This document shows, in pieces, positions 45,131 to 53,057 of a stretch of DNA of 64,000 nucleotides. The notes below the pieces were generated by a model, which had not been told where the DNA came from, ran no database searches, and saw nothing but the letters and a program-made list of their open reading frames with translations. This DNA comes from Alistipes sp. (lineage in GTDB: Bacteria > Bacteroidota > Bacteroidia > Bacteroidales > Rikenellaceae), in NCBI GenBank assembly GCA_017936685.1, contig JAGBFA010000009.1:1-64000 (forward strand). Reading direction: 5' to 3'. The stretch's first letter is position 1, and every line of letters starts with the position of its first letter. The position numbers were made by a program, and so were the translations under genes.

Positions 45131-45505
45131 ATGGCAGAAGAGAAAACCAGATACAGCGATGCCGAACTCGAAGAGTTCCGCGCTATCATTGAACAGAAAT
45201 TGGCATCGGCACGCGCCGACTACGAGATGTTGTGCTCGGCAACGACCAACGCCAACGACACCGAAGACTCTTCGCCTACCTTCAAAGTTCTCGAAGAGGG
45301 TACCACCACGCTCTCCAAGGAGGAGTACGGCAACTTAGCTGCCCGTCAGGTGAAGTTTATCCGCAATTTGGAGATGGCGCTCGTGCGCATCAACAACAAG
45401 ACCTACGGCATCTGCAAGACCACAGGCAAGCTGATACCCAAGGAGCGTCTGATGCGTGTTCCTCACGCTACCGAATGTATTGAGGCAAAGGAGTCGCGCC
45501 GCTGA
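45131..45505 (+). CDS. DksA/TraR-family protein with half-degenerate zinc finger
   Basis: A 124-residue protein with an N-terminal helical hairpin (about residues 8-85) and a C-terminal segment laid out as the DksA zinc finger. The four ligand positions are Cys95, Thr98, Cys116 and Ala119, with the canonical 2-17-2 spacing, so two of the four cysteines are missing. Related Bacteroidetes proteins show YGIC-TGKLIPKERL in the same place. DksA proteins bind RNA polymerase in the secondary channel and act with ppGpp; that role here is inferred. R1 copy f begins at the stop codon. Confidence 0.85.
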   Translation: MAEEKTRYSDAELEEFRAIIEQKLASARADYEMLCSATTNANDTEDSSPTFKVLEEGTTTLSKEEYGNLAARQVKFIRNLEMALVRINNKTYGICKTTGKLIPKERLMRVPHATECIEAKESRR

Positions 45506-45630
45506 TTTTTTTGATAAAAGCGGCATTCTACTGCCGCGCGCTTGCTCGCCCAAATGGGAAGTACGCCAGTACGTCCCATCTGGGCGATCTTCGTTTGCGT
45601 TGTATAATATCCGCTTTTATCAAAAAAAAT
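45505..45630. repeat. R1 palindromic repeat, copy f
   Basis: Begins at the last base of the DksA-like stop codon. The outer arms differ from other copies (TTTTTTTGATAAAAGCGG and CCGCTTTTATCAAAAAAA) but are perfectly complementary to each other. The central stem is ATGGGA/TCCCAT around the GTAC pair. Confidence 0.78.
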
Positions 45631-45754
45631 TTTTTCGTGAAAAGGCATCATTTACTTCGCCTCGTTCAAATCCGCAAATGGGCAGTACGTCAGTACAGCC
45701 CATCTGCGGATTTTTCACGTGCGGCTTGTAACTAACGCCTTTTGACGAAAAATT
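45630..45754. repeat. R1 palindromic repeat, copy g
   Basis: Abuts copy f. Arms TTTTTTCGTGAAAAGGC and CCTTTTGACGAAAAATT; central stem ATGGGC/GCCCAT. Closest to copy d. It is followed by the linker TTTGGAGACTATTTCCAC and then R2 units. Confidence 0.78.
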
Positions 45755-45789
45755 GGGTTGGTGGTGCTTTGGAGACTATTTCCACTCAA

Positions 45790-46025
45790 TAATGTCATTC
45801 TGAACGAAACGCAGTGGAGTGAAGAATCTGGTTGTGGACTATGTGCGTGGTTAATATTCCCGTCCTGTCATTCTGAGGAGCAACGCAGTTGCGACGTGAG
45901 AATCTCTCTTTTGGGCGGCAAACACATTTCTTGCGGTGAGACTCCCACGGTCGGGCAAGCCCTCACTCGGAGTGACAGGTTGTGTGCTGAGACTCCCACG
46001 TCGCCTGCGGCTCCTCGGAGTGACT
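45790..46025. repeat. R2 hairpin cluster
   Basis: A class C unit at about 45793-45832, a class A unit at about 45868-45910 (inner stem GCAAC/GTTGC) and two class B units on the minus strand at about 45941-45979 and 45989-46024. Between 46026 and the lipoprotein start at 46393 I see no gene, only a promoter-like site. Confidence 0.75.
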
Positions 46026-46204
46026 GCAACACCGGTCTTGCCGCCCGCAGATCCCCCGCATGCGTTCGGTGTGACATTTGTTGGCGGCGTGCGAGGTTGA
46101 TATTCCCGTTGTGTCTCTTTTGGGAGCGATTGCAAATGCGGCGATAATTTATGGTATGTGCAATATTTTAGTCACTCGATAGTCGTTATATTCCATTTAT
46201 TACT

Positions 46205-46212
46205 TATATTTG
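46205..46212 (+). promoter_or_regulatory. Possible -7 box of the large lipoprotein gene
   Basis: TATATTTG matches TAnnTTTG. It would give a leader of about 170 bases before the ATG at 46393. There is no clear -33 box. Confidence 0.4.
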
Positions 46213-46392
46213 TAAGCGGATTAAATGAGATGATTTTGTAGATCTCCTCGCAGGATATTTACTTGTCGTTTATATCCGGTCTTCGCTGATCGGGCGGAAT
46301 CTCGTCGGAGGTTGCCGTCACGGCTGAGCAGTCGGATATTCCTGCCAAATTTTGTTGAACTGCCTTGCGAGCAAGGCGTAAAAGCGAAAAAC

Positions 46393-48036
46393 ATGAAAAA
46401 ACTGATTCTTGCAGCCCTTCTTTTCTCGGCTGCCAATCTCGTGTCGTGCGATAAGAACAGCGACGACGGTGACACGCCTCCCACTCCCGATCCCTCGCCC
46501 AAAGCGGATATCGAGCTGACGATGGATCGCACCACCAAGGTGCTCTACTACGGCGACCGCAAGACGGAGGGTGTCTACAACTACTTCTTCGGTCTGGGCG
46601 ATGCCGAATTCATCGAGGACGAGCAGGGCGACGATGCCGCTCCCGAGGGCGGTCACATCGTATTCTTTGACGTATTCAGCTCTCAGGGTGCCGAGTCGTT
46701 CGAGACGGCCGTGCTGCCCGACGGAACATACACCCTCGCCGACACCGACGCACAGGGCACGATGAACAACTACTACACGCGTCTGCAAGTATGGGACAAC
46801 GGCTCGCAGAAGAGTGTCGACTTCATCGAGGGTACGCTCACCGTGGCCTCGGGCGCAAAGGGCAAGAAGCTCGAAGCCCTCTTCACGCTCGCCGACGGCA
46901 AGACACTGAGCTGCACCTACGAGGGTGAACTCGTCTTCGGCGATCCCGATGCAGGCACCGGCGGCGAGGACTACCCGACGCTCAAAGAGCCTGTCAATGC
47001 CACCTTCACCGATGTCATAGGCATATATTGCGGCGACGAGTACAACGCAGGCACCGATCTGTTCCAGATAGGTTTCGCGACCGTGCCGCTCGATGACGAG
47101 GGCATCATGACGGCTGCCGGTTACAGCGTCGTACTGGCCATGTACACCGAGCCTTGCGGTTCGTTCATCTATCTGCCCGAGGGCACGTACAGTGTAGCCG
47201 ACACCTATGCCGCCGGCACGATCGAGCCGGGCGGATTATTCTTTGATATCTACGGATCGTATTGCGCCAAGGTCGACGACAGCGGCGATGCCGAGGAGCT
47301 GGGTCTGATCACCGGCGGTACGGTGACCGTCACGGAGTCGGGCATGGGATATAAGTTCGTGTTCGATCTGACCACGGCCGAGGGCGTGGCCGTGAAGGGT
47401 ACGTTCGACGGCGAGATCGACTTCATCGACCAGTCTCCTACCGAGGAGCCGAATACGACCCTCACGTCGGATTATGTGCTCGATCTGTCGAAGGCCGACG
47501 CAGTATCGCTCGACTACTACGGCGACTATTACGGCAACGGCCTTGCCAACTGGGTGCTCTCGATATACGACATGGCAGGCGACGGCATCGACATAGAGCT
47601 GATCACACCCGCCACCTCCACCACCGAGATACCGCTGCCCGAGAAGCAGTACAACATGAGTGTCGACAACGGTGTAGGCTTCGTCATGGGCGAATCGAGC
47701 GAATTCGGCATGCTCGGAACATGGTATGTCGATCTCTCGACAGCGGACGACGAGGGCTACATCTACGGTTATGCCGCAGCTATCGACGGTTGGGTAAAAC
47801 TATCGAAGCAGGGCGATACGACCGACGTAAGTTTCGAGTTCGTGGACGAGGCATACAACCTCTTCTCAGGCTCTTGGAGCGGACAGCTTCCCGCAGCGAC
47901 CGACAACAGCTATCTTGCATCTTCGCTCTCGGCCCGCAAGGCGCATTGCGGTGCCGTCAATCTCCGCAAGGCTTCGAAGCGCATAGCCGCTCCGGTAGCC
48001 GATAAGCGCAAGGCTGTGATGCTGCATACGCGATAG
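46393..48036 (+). CDS. Large lipoprotein with internal beta-rich repeats
   Basis: A 547-residue protein with a lipoprotein signal (Cys in LVSCDKNS near residue 18) followed by a Pro/Asp-rich linker. The mature part contains two or three related segments of about 170-190 residues: compare the 'YTRLQVWDNG...FIEGTLTVASG...CTYEGELVFGD' and 'FFDIYGSYC...ITGGTVTVTESG...GTFDGEIDFID' stretches. This looks like a duplicated beta-sandwich, as in surface lipoproteins of Bacteroidales. The function is unknown. The upstream in-frame extension to 46312 is rejected because the signal peptide starts at 46393. R1 copies h, i and j follow. Confidence 0.8.
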   Translation: MKKLILAALLFSAANLVSCDKNSDDGDTPPTPDPSPKADIELTMDRTTKVLYYGDRKTEGVYNYFFGLGDAEFIEDEQGDDAAPEGGHIVFFDVFSSQGAESFETAVLPDGTYTLADTDAQGTMNNYYTRLQVWDNGSQKSVDFIEGTLTVASGAKGKKLEALFTLADGKTLSCTYEGELVFGDPDAGTGGEDYPTLKEPVNATFTDVIGIYCGDEYNAGTDLFQIGFATVPLDDEGIMTAAGYSVVLAMYTEPCGSFIYLPEGTYSVADTYAAGTIEPGGLFFDIYGSYCAKVDDSGDAEELGLITGGTVTVTESGMGYKFVFDLTTAEGVAVKGTFDGEIDFIDQSPTEEPNTTLTSDYVLDLSKADAVSLDYYGDYYGNGLANWVLSIYDMAGDGIDIELITPATSTTEIPLPEKQYNMSVDNGVGFVMGESSEFGMLGTWYVDLSTADDEGYIYGYAAAIDGWVKLSKQGDTTDVSFEFVDEAYNLFSGSWSGQLPAATDNSYLASSLSARKAHCGAVNLRKASKRIAAPVADKRKAVMLHTR

Positions 48037-48042
48037 CCTTTC

Positions 48043-48167
48043 TTTTTCGTGAAAAGGCGTCATTAGCGTCACCTCAATCATTGGCGCGAATAGGCAGTAC
48101 GTCGAGTACAGCCTATCCGCGCCAATTTCATGTCGGCACCGCTACTAACGCCTTTTTGACGAAAAAT
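48043..48167. repeat. R1 palindromic repeat, copy h
   Basis: Starts 6 bases after the lipoprotein stop. It is nearly identical over its whole length to copy a at 7282-7408, 41 kb away, including the ATAGGC/GCCTAT stem. Confidence 0.8.
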
Positions 48168-48362
48168 TTTCCATGAAAAGGCATCATTAGCGTCCGCGCC
48201 TTGTCGCTCAGCAATGGGAAGTACGTCAGTACGTCCCATCGCTTTGCTCCGACGTTGCGTTCATTTAATGCACTTTTTCTCGCCGCGGCAAAGCCGAAGT
48301 AAACTTCGCTTTGTTCGTTCGGCTTAACGAAAAAGTTGCAACTAACGCCTTTTGACGAAAAA
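48167..48362. repeat. R1 palindromic repeat, copy i, with nested insertion
   Basis: The left two thirds match R1 (ATGGGA/TCCCAT stem), but the right part is interrupted by about 70 bases that form their own hairpin (arms GCAAAGCCGAAG and CTTCGCTTTG) bounded by CTTTTTC and CGAAAAAG. The R1 right end then resumes at ACTAACGCC. Confidence 0.7.
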
Positions 48363-48384
48363 GTAGGTAGTGGTGCATTGGAAG

Positions 48385-48504
48385 TTTTTCGTCAAAAGCG
48401 GTATTATACCACGCAAACGAAGATCGCCCAGATGGGACGTACTGACGTACTTCCCATTTGGGCGAGCAAGTGCGCGGCAGTAGAATGCCGCTTTTCACGA
48501 AAAA
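48385..48504. repeat. R1 palindromic repeat, copy j, overlapping the end of adk
   Basis: Minus-orientation copy virtually identical to copy e. Its terminal bases TTTTTCGTGA, read on the minus strand, supply the last codons and the stop codon of adk (stop at 48495-48497). Confidence 0.82.
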
Positions 48505-49067
48505 GAGTCGATGACGGCGCAGATGCGGGCGAATACCTCGTCCATTGTGCCGTGACCGTTGACGCTTGCATATTTGCCCTGCGCCGAGTAGTAGTCTGCA
48601 ACCACGGCCGTCTGTGCGCGATAGACCTCGATGCGATTGCGTATGACCTCCTCCGAGGCATCGTCGGCGCGCCCCGACTCCTTGCCGCGCAACAATATGC
48701 GGTCGACAAGCTCCTGCTCGGGCACCTCCATGTAGATCATCACGTCGACCTTTTCGCCCATCTGGTCGAGCATCTTGTCGAAGGCCTCGGCCTGAGCCGT
48801 GGTGCGGGGAAAACCGTCGAAGATGGAGCCTTCGCCCTTGTGAGAGTGCATGTAGTCGCGGATCATACCCACGACGATGGCATCGGGTGCCAACTCGCCG
48901 CGCGAGATATACGACTCCATGCTGCGTCCCAGCTCGGTCGCGCGGGCGATCTCCGAGCGAATCACCTCGCCCGTAGATATGTGATGCAGATTGTAACGTT
49001 CGGCCAGACGCTTCGCCTGAGTGCCCTTGCCGCAACCCGGGGCACCGAACAGAATGATGTTCAACAT
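48495..49067 (-). CDS. adk: Adenylate kinase
   Basis: Adk interconverts ATP and AMP with two ADP. The 190-residue protein has the P-loop GAPGCGKGTQAKRLAERYN at residues 8-26, HISTGEVIRSEIARA near 29, FDGFPRTTAQAEAFD near 82 and a short LID region (LLRGKESGRADDASEEVIRNR), typical of the short Bacteroidetes type. Its last three codons, Ser-Phe-Ser, and the stop overlap the end of R1 copy j, so the native C-terminus was probably altered slightly by the repeat. thiL is divergent upstream. Confidence 0.95.
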   Translation of the reverse strand: MLNIILFGAPGCGKGTQAKRLAERYNLHHISTGEVIRSEIARATELGRSMESYISRGELAPDAIVVGMIRDYMHSHKGEGSIFDGFPRTTAQAEAFDKMLDQMGEKVDVMIYMEVPEQELVDRILLRGKESGRADDASEEVIRNRIEVYRAQTAVVADYYSAQGKYASVNGHGTMDEVFARICAVIDSFS

Positions 49068-49126
49068 GCGTTATCTATTGATTTTAATCATCATAAATAT
49101 TCTGCCGACGGATCGGGTACGGCAGG

Positions 49127-49198
49127 AAAAATTACGTGCAAAATTAACTTTTTTTTTGAAACTCGCCAACAAAAACGTAATTTTGTAAAAAATTACGT
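49127..49198. promoter_or_regulatory. Divergent adk/thiL control region with ACGTAATTTT boxes
   Basis: TTTG at 49155-49158, 19 bases, TAATTTTG at 49178-49185 is a good promoter for thiL, with a leader of about 10 bases. A 24-bp near-perfect palindrome at 49175-49198 (ACGTAATTTT and AAAATTACGT arms) covers the -7 box. A third AAAATTACGT lies at 49128-49137. These may be operator half-sites. Confidence 0.6.
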
Positions 49199-49202
49199 AA
49201 TC

Positions 49203-50237
49203 ATGGCAGACAAACAACCTACACAGATAGCTTCGCTCGGCGAGTTCGGGCTTATCGACAGACTCACTTCGCATCTGAAACCGCGCAACGCCTCGACACT
49301 GACTGCCGCAGGCGACGATGCGGCCGTTATCGACTGCGGCGGCGGACGCGTGATGGTAGTCTCGACCGACATGATGATGGAGGGCATAGACTTCGACCTG
49401 ACATACTTTCCGCTCAAACATCTCGGCTACAAGGTCGTCACGCGGGGTGTGAGCGACATACTGGCCATGAATGCGCGGCCGCGTCAGATACTGCTGTCGT
49501 TGGGCGTATCGGCCAAAATATCGGTCGAGACGTTGGAGGAGTTGTACAATGGAGCCGAGACCGCCTGCAAGGAGCTGGGCGTAGACATCGTCGGTGGCGA
49601 CACGACTGCTTCGGTGACCGGTCTTACGATCAATATCACGGCCGTAGGCGAGGCGGCACGCGACGAGGTGGTCTACCGCAAGGGTGCCTCGGAGCACGAT
49701 CTGATCTGCATCACGGGTAACCTCGGTGCGGCCTACATGGGACTGCATCTGTTGGAGCGCGAGAAGCGTGTGTTGAGCGACGTGGCCGATCCCGAACCAC
49801 AGTTCGCCGGTAACGAATATCTGTTGGAGAGCTACCTCAAACCGCGTGCGCGTCAAGACATCATCGAGGCGTTGGCCGAGGAGGGCATACGCCCCACGGC
49901 CATGATCGATCTGTCGGACGGGTTGGCAAGCGACCTGAGACAGTTGTGCAAGGCCTCGGCCTGCGGTGCCCGCATCTACCTCGAACGCATACCCATAGCG
50001 CAGCAGACCACCGCGCTGGCCGAGCAGATGAACATCGATCCCGTGGTGGCGGCACTCAACGGTGGCGAGGACCATCAGCTGCTGTTCACCGTGCCGCTGG
50101 CCATGCAGGAGAAGGTGATGCGCATGGGGCTCGTCGATGTCATAGGACACATCACACCGGCGCAGAGCGGCGTATGTCTCGTAACTCCCGACGGCGAGCA
50201 GATAGCCCTGCGCGCTCCGGCATTCGACCGCGAGTAG
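49203..50237 (+). CDS. thiL: Thiamine-monophosphate kinase
   Basis: ThiL phosphorylates thiamine monophosphate to thiamine diphosphate, the cofactor used by transketolase in this window. The 344-residue protein has GEFGLIDRLT at the start, AGDDAAVIDC near residue 38, STDMMMEGIDFDLTYFPLKHLGYK near 57, SDILAMNARPRQIL near 86, DIVGGDTT near 125 and LSDGLASDLRQLC near 239. Downstream of an open frame reaching back to 48336, the ATG at 49203 is the first that fits the family and the promoter. A bidirectional terminator follows. Confidence 0.95.
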   Translation: MADKQPTQIASLGEFGLIDRLTSHLKPRNASTLTAAGDDAAVIDCGGGRVMVVSTDMMMEGIDFDLTYFPLKHLGYKVVTRGVSDILAMNARPRQILLSLGVSAKISVETLEELYNGAETACKELGVDIVGGDTTASVTGLTINITAVGEAARDEVVYRKGASEHDLICITGNLGAAYMGLHLLEREKRVLSDVADPEPQFAGNEYLLESYLKPRARQDIIEALAEEGIRPTAMIDLSDGLASDLRQLCKASACGARIYLERIPIAQQTTALAEQMNIDPVVAALNGGEDHQLLFTVPLAMQEKVMRMGLVDVIGHITPAQSGVCLVTPDGEQIALRAPAFDRE

Positions 50238-50248
50238 GGGCAACGACG

Positions 50249-50290
50249 AAAACGGGGCGGCGACATGATCATTTGTCGCCGCCCCGTTTT
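50249..50290. terminator. Bidirectional terminator between thiL and the barrel gene
   Basis: A perfect 16-bp stem (50249-50264 with 50275-50290), loop of 10 bases, with A and T tracts at both ends. It serves the convergent thiL and minus-strand barrel gene. Confidence 0.9.
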
Positions 50291-50305
50291 GCTGTCACGC
50301 TGTTT

Positions 50306-50920
50306 TCAGAAGAAGAAGCCCGCCGAAAAGCTCCACAAGAGATTGCGTTTGATCTTGACGCTTCGCACGGAATTACCTATGCGATAGAGATTGTATTGCG
50401 ACGACTTGGTCGACGACTGTACGCGCGCCTCCAAAAATATCTTGCGCAGGTGCACGCCCACTCCGCCGACGATCGACACATCGGGCAGGTCGTAGTCGAC
50501 GGCCAGCAGCGAAGCGCGCGAATTGCCCGTCCAGTCGCCGAGCGAGAACGACGCGCCGCCGAACAGACGCACCGCGCCGAACTGCAAGCCTATCTCCACG
50601 GGCAGCATCAGCCGCCGCAGCTGTATGTTGGCGGTGCGCGAATACGAGCCGCGATCGATGCGGTAGGAGTCGATCGCACACGAATACTCCAACTCGGCTT
50701 GCAGATTCAAGTGCCGCGTAAGATTGGCGCGCATCATGAACGCCGCCTGATAGCCGCACTTGGTATGCCCGTTCGATACGACGGCATCGTCGAGCGAGAA
50801 CCGTGCTGTCGAGATGTCCGACAGATTCAAACCTCCGCGCAGGCCCACATGCAGCAGCTGCGCATCGGCTATGGTGAGGCTGCATGCCACACCCAGAACA
50901 ATAAGTAAAATCTTTCTCAT
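50306..50920 (-). CDS. Outer-membrane beta-barrel protein (porin-like, PF13568 type)
   Basis: A 204-residue exported protein (signal peptide cleaved near IADA, residue ~20) starting its mature part with LLHVGLRGGLNLSDIS, the usual opening of Bacteroidetes small barrel proteins. Alternating strands with glycine and aromatic residues and a terminal Phe cluster (FSAGFFF) indicate an outer-membrane barrel of 8-10 strands. Function is unknown; such proteins are abundant and poorly characterised. It lies 27 bases upstream of the minus-strand cls stop and is probably transcribed after cls. Confidence 0.78.
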   Translation of the reverse strand: MRKILLIVLGVACSLTIADAQLLHVGLRGGLNLSDISTARFSLDDAVVSNGHTKCGYQAAFMMRANLTRHLNLQAELEYSCAIDSYRIDRGSYSRTANIQLRRLMLPVEIGLQFGAVRLFGGASFSLGDWTGNSRASLLAVDYDLPDVSIVGGVGVHLRKIFLEARVQSSTKSSQYNLYRIGNSVRSVKIKRNLLWSFSAGFFF

Positions 50921-50947
50921 AACCTTAACCTAAATTGTTGCAGGGGA

Positions 50948-52282
50948 CTACAACAGAGGAGCCAGAAGACGTGCCAGATGCTCTGCGATGCCGCATCGCC
51001 ACCGCCCCGAGACTATGTCGTCCGAAGTAATGCGGCGGCACTCCGCGCTCATCTTCTCGAAACGTCCGACATACTCGCGCGCAGCACGCTGGTCGTCGAT
51101 TACGGCCATCACTTCGCGATTATACTCCATGCTGCGGTAATCGAGATTGGCACTGCCTATCACCACACGGCGCGAATCGGCCACCATGAGCTTCGAGTGC
51201 AGGAACCCGCCCTCGTACAACTCCACTTCGATGCCTGCCGCGACACACTCCATGACGTAGCTGTGAACGACGCGGCATACGATCCGCGAGTCGCATTGCA
51301 ACGGCAGCATGAGCCGTACCCTCACACCCGACAGTGCCGCCCGCCGCAACGAGTCGACGAGCCACGGCGGAGGCATGAAATAGGGCGTGACGATATGCAG
51401 CGACACGCGCGCTTCGGCTATCATGGCCGCCATGGCATCGGCTATCGTCGAGCGCGATATGCCCGGCTCCGACCACACCACCTGCACACCGGTGCGTCCG
51501 GCGACAATGCCGGTGCGAGCGCGAAACCTACGCACGGCAGGCAGCTGCTCGCCGCTCACACGCAGCCAGTCGGCCGCAAACAGACGCTCGATGTCGGCTA
51601 CAGCCTCTCCCGTAAGGCGCACCTGTTCGTCGTACCAGTGCCCCATGGAGTCCCCGTCGAGATAGCGGTTCGCAATATTGATGCCACCTATATGCGCCGT
51701 TTGCGAGTCGACGACGAGCATCTTCCGATGGTTGCGGCAATGCACCGCAGGTGTGGTCCACGATCGGCGTATAGGCGTGTCGAAACGTATCTCCACACCG
51801 TCGGCGCGCAGCGACTCGATAAGCCGGCGCGGCAGCCGTCGCGACCCGTAGGCATCGCATAATACTCTGACTCTCACACCGGCGCGCGAACGCCGGCGCA
51901 GCAGCGAGAGTATCGTCAGCCCTACGCGGTCGGCTTCGAGTATGTAGAATTCGATGTGTATCGACTCGCGCGCACGCTGCATGTCGCCGATCATGGCGGC
52001 AAAGGCGGCCGTGCAGCCGCTCAACACGGCGAGACGGTTGCCTTGCGTCATGCGGGTGTCGCAGCCGGCATTGATGATGCTCTCCACGGCCGAAGCCCCT
52101 CGGCCTGCGGCAAGCAGCGACTGTCGGGAGCGCGTCAACGCGTATAGCACAGATGCCGCAGGCGGAGATATGAGCGTGGCCATGATCCATGCCCATTGCG
52201 CTGCGGGATCGGCGGATCTTCGCAGCACGATATGGAGTTGGACAGCAACCCATAGCACATATATCGACAAGAGAGTGTACAT
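50948..52282 (-). CDS. cls: Cardiolipin synthase (phospholipase D family)
   Basis: Cls condenses two phosphatidylglycerol molecules into cardiolipin in the inner membrane. The 444-residue protein has two N-terminal transmembrane helices (about 3-21 and 29-49) and two HKD motifs, HCRNHRKMLVVDSQ near residue 182 and HSKLMVADSRRVVIGSANLD near residue 355. The frame is open upstream to 52432, but that segment overlaps the greA promoter area and is unlike the family, so the ATG at 52280-52282 is preferred. A 15-base palindrome, GGCACACTTTGTGCC at 52350-52364, lies in its upstream region. Confidence 0.9.
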   Translation of the reverse strand: MYTLLSIYVLWVAVQLHIVLRRSADPAAQWAWIMATLISPPAASVLYALTRSRQSLLAAGRGASAVESIINAGCDTRMTQGNRLAVLSGCTAAFAAMIGDMQRARESIHIEFYILEADRVGLTILSLLRRRSRAGVRVRVLCDAYGSRRLPRRLIESLRADGVEIRFDTPIRRSWTTPAVHCRNHRKMLVVDSQTAHIGGINIANRYLDGDSMGHWYDEQVRLTGEAVADIERLFAADWLRVSGEQLPAVRRFRARTGIVAGRTGVQVVWSEPGISRSTIADAMAAMIAEARVSLHIVTPYFMPPPWLVDSLRRAALSGVRVRLMLPLQCDSRIVCRVVHSYVMECVAAGIEVELYEGGFLHSKLMVADSRRVVIGSANLDYRSMEYNREVMAVIDDQRAAREYVGRFEKMSAECRRITSDDIVSGRWRCGIAEHLARLLAPLL

Positions 52283-52371
52283 TCGGATAACCACTTGTCC
52301 GCACTCCGGCACAGACGTTGTGCAAAAGTCGGCGGTTGCAGATATGTGCGGCACACTTTGTGCCAAAAAAA

Positions 52372-52403
52372 TTTGGAAGATCGAAAATTTGCTCTTACCT
52401 TTG
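52372..52403 (+). promoter_or_regulatory. Promoter of greA
   Basis: TTTG at 52372-52375, 20 bases, TACCTTTG at 52396-52403: full consensus. The leader is about 70 bases and includes the small hairpin GATCT-gcca-AGATC. Confidence 0.82.
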
Positions 52404-52479
52404 TATATGTCATCAGGGTTCTGATCTGCCAAGATCGGGATTCTTTATTATTTTGTCTAAGATTAAAGTAAAACATATT

Positions 52480-52956
52480 ATGGAAAAGGAGATTATTTAT
52501 CTTACGGCCGAGGGCATGAAGAAGCTCAAAGACGAACTCGATCACATGCGTTCGGTGGAGCGTCCTGCAATCTCGGCTGCGATAGCCGAGGCGCGCGACA
52601 AGGGCGACCTGTCGGAGAACGCCGAGTACGACGCGGCGCGCGAGGCACAGGGGCTGTTGGAGATGCGCATAGCGCAGATGGAGCACACGCTGTCGAAGGC
52701 GCGCATCATCGACGAGTCGAAGATCGACACGAGCAAGGTGCAGATCCTCAGCCGCGTGAAGCTATTGAACCACAATGTCAACCGCGAGGTGGAGTACACC
52801 ATCGTCTCGGAGAAGGAGGCCAACCTGCGCGAGGGCAAGCTGGCCATCGGCACACCTATTGCCAAGGCACTGTTAGGCAAGAAAGTAGGCGACATGGTGG
52901 AGGTTGCCGTTCCGGCCGGCACTCTCAAATTGGAGATCCTCAATATCTCGATCTAA
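52480..52956 (+). CDS. greA: Transcription elongation factor GreA
   Basis: GreA rescues backtracked RNA polymerase by stimulating cleavage of the extruded RNA. The 158-residue protein has the N-terminal coiled-coil (about 10-75) with the acidic tip ARDKGDLSENAEYDAAREAQ near residue 37 and the C-terminal FKBP-like domain (GTPIAKALLGKKVGDMVEV near 124). The in-frame extension to 52318 is not protein-like and contains the promoter, so the ATG at 52480 is chosen. Confidence 0.96.
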   Translation: MEKEIIYLTAEGMKKLKDELDHMRSVERPAISAAIAEARDKGDLSENAEYDAAREAQGLLEMRIAQMEHTLSKARIIDESKIDTSKVQILSRVKLLNHNVNREVEYTIVSEKEANLREGKLAIGTPIAKALLGKKVGDMVEVAVPAGTLKLEILNISI

Positions 52957-52982
52957 GAGTCGTCATAATTGAACATATATGG

Positions 52983-53020
52983 GAATGGCTGCCGCATCAA
53001 TGCGGCAGCCATTCGTTTTT
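52983..53020 (+). terminator. Terminator of greA
   Basis: A perfect 14-bp stem (52983-52996 with 53001-53014), TCAA loop, followed by a G and five T. Confidence 0.92.
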
Positions 53021-53057
53021 ATATTCCGGTCGCGGTATGTCCATGCACTTAACGCCG

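Noticed and set aside
48336..49202. N-terminal extension of thiL to 633 residues
   Set aside because: The extension is the complement of adk plus R1 sequence; the thiL promoter and conserved start support the ATG at 49203.
49080..49202. TPP riboswitch upstream of thiL
   Set aside because: The leader would be about 10 bases and there is no THI-box motif such as CTGAGA or ACCTGA.
52283..52432. 50-residue extension of cardiolipin synthase
   Set aside because: It runs antisense through the greA promoter and has no membrane or family features; the hydrophobic start MYTLLSIYVLWVAVQ fits Cls.
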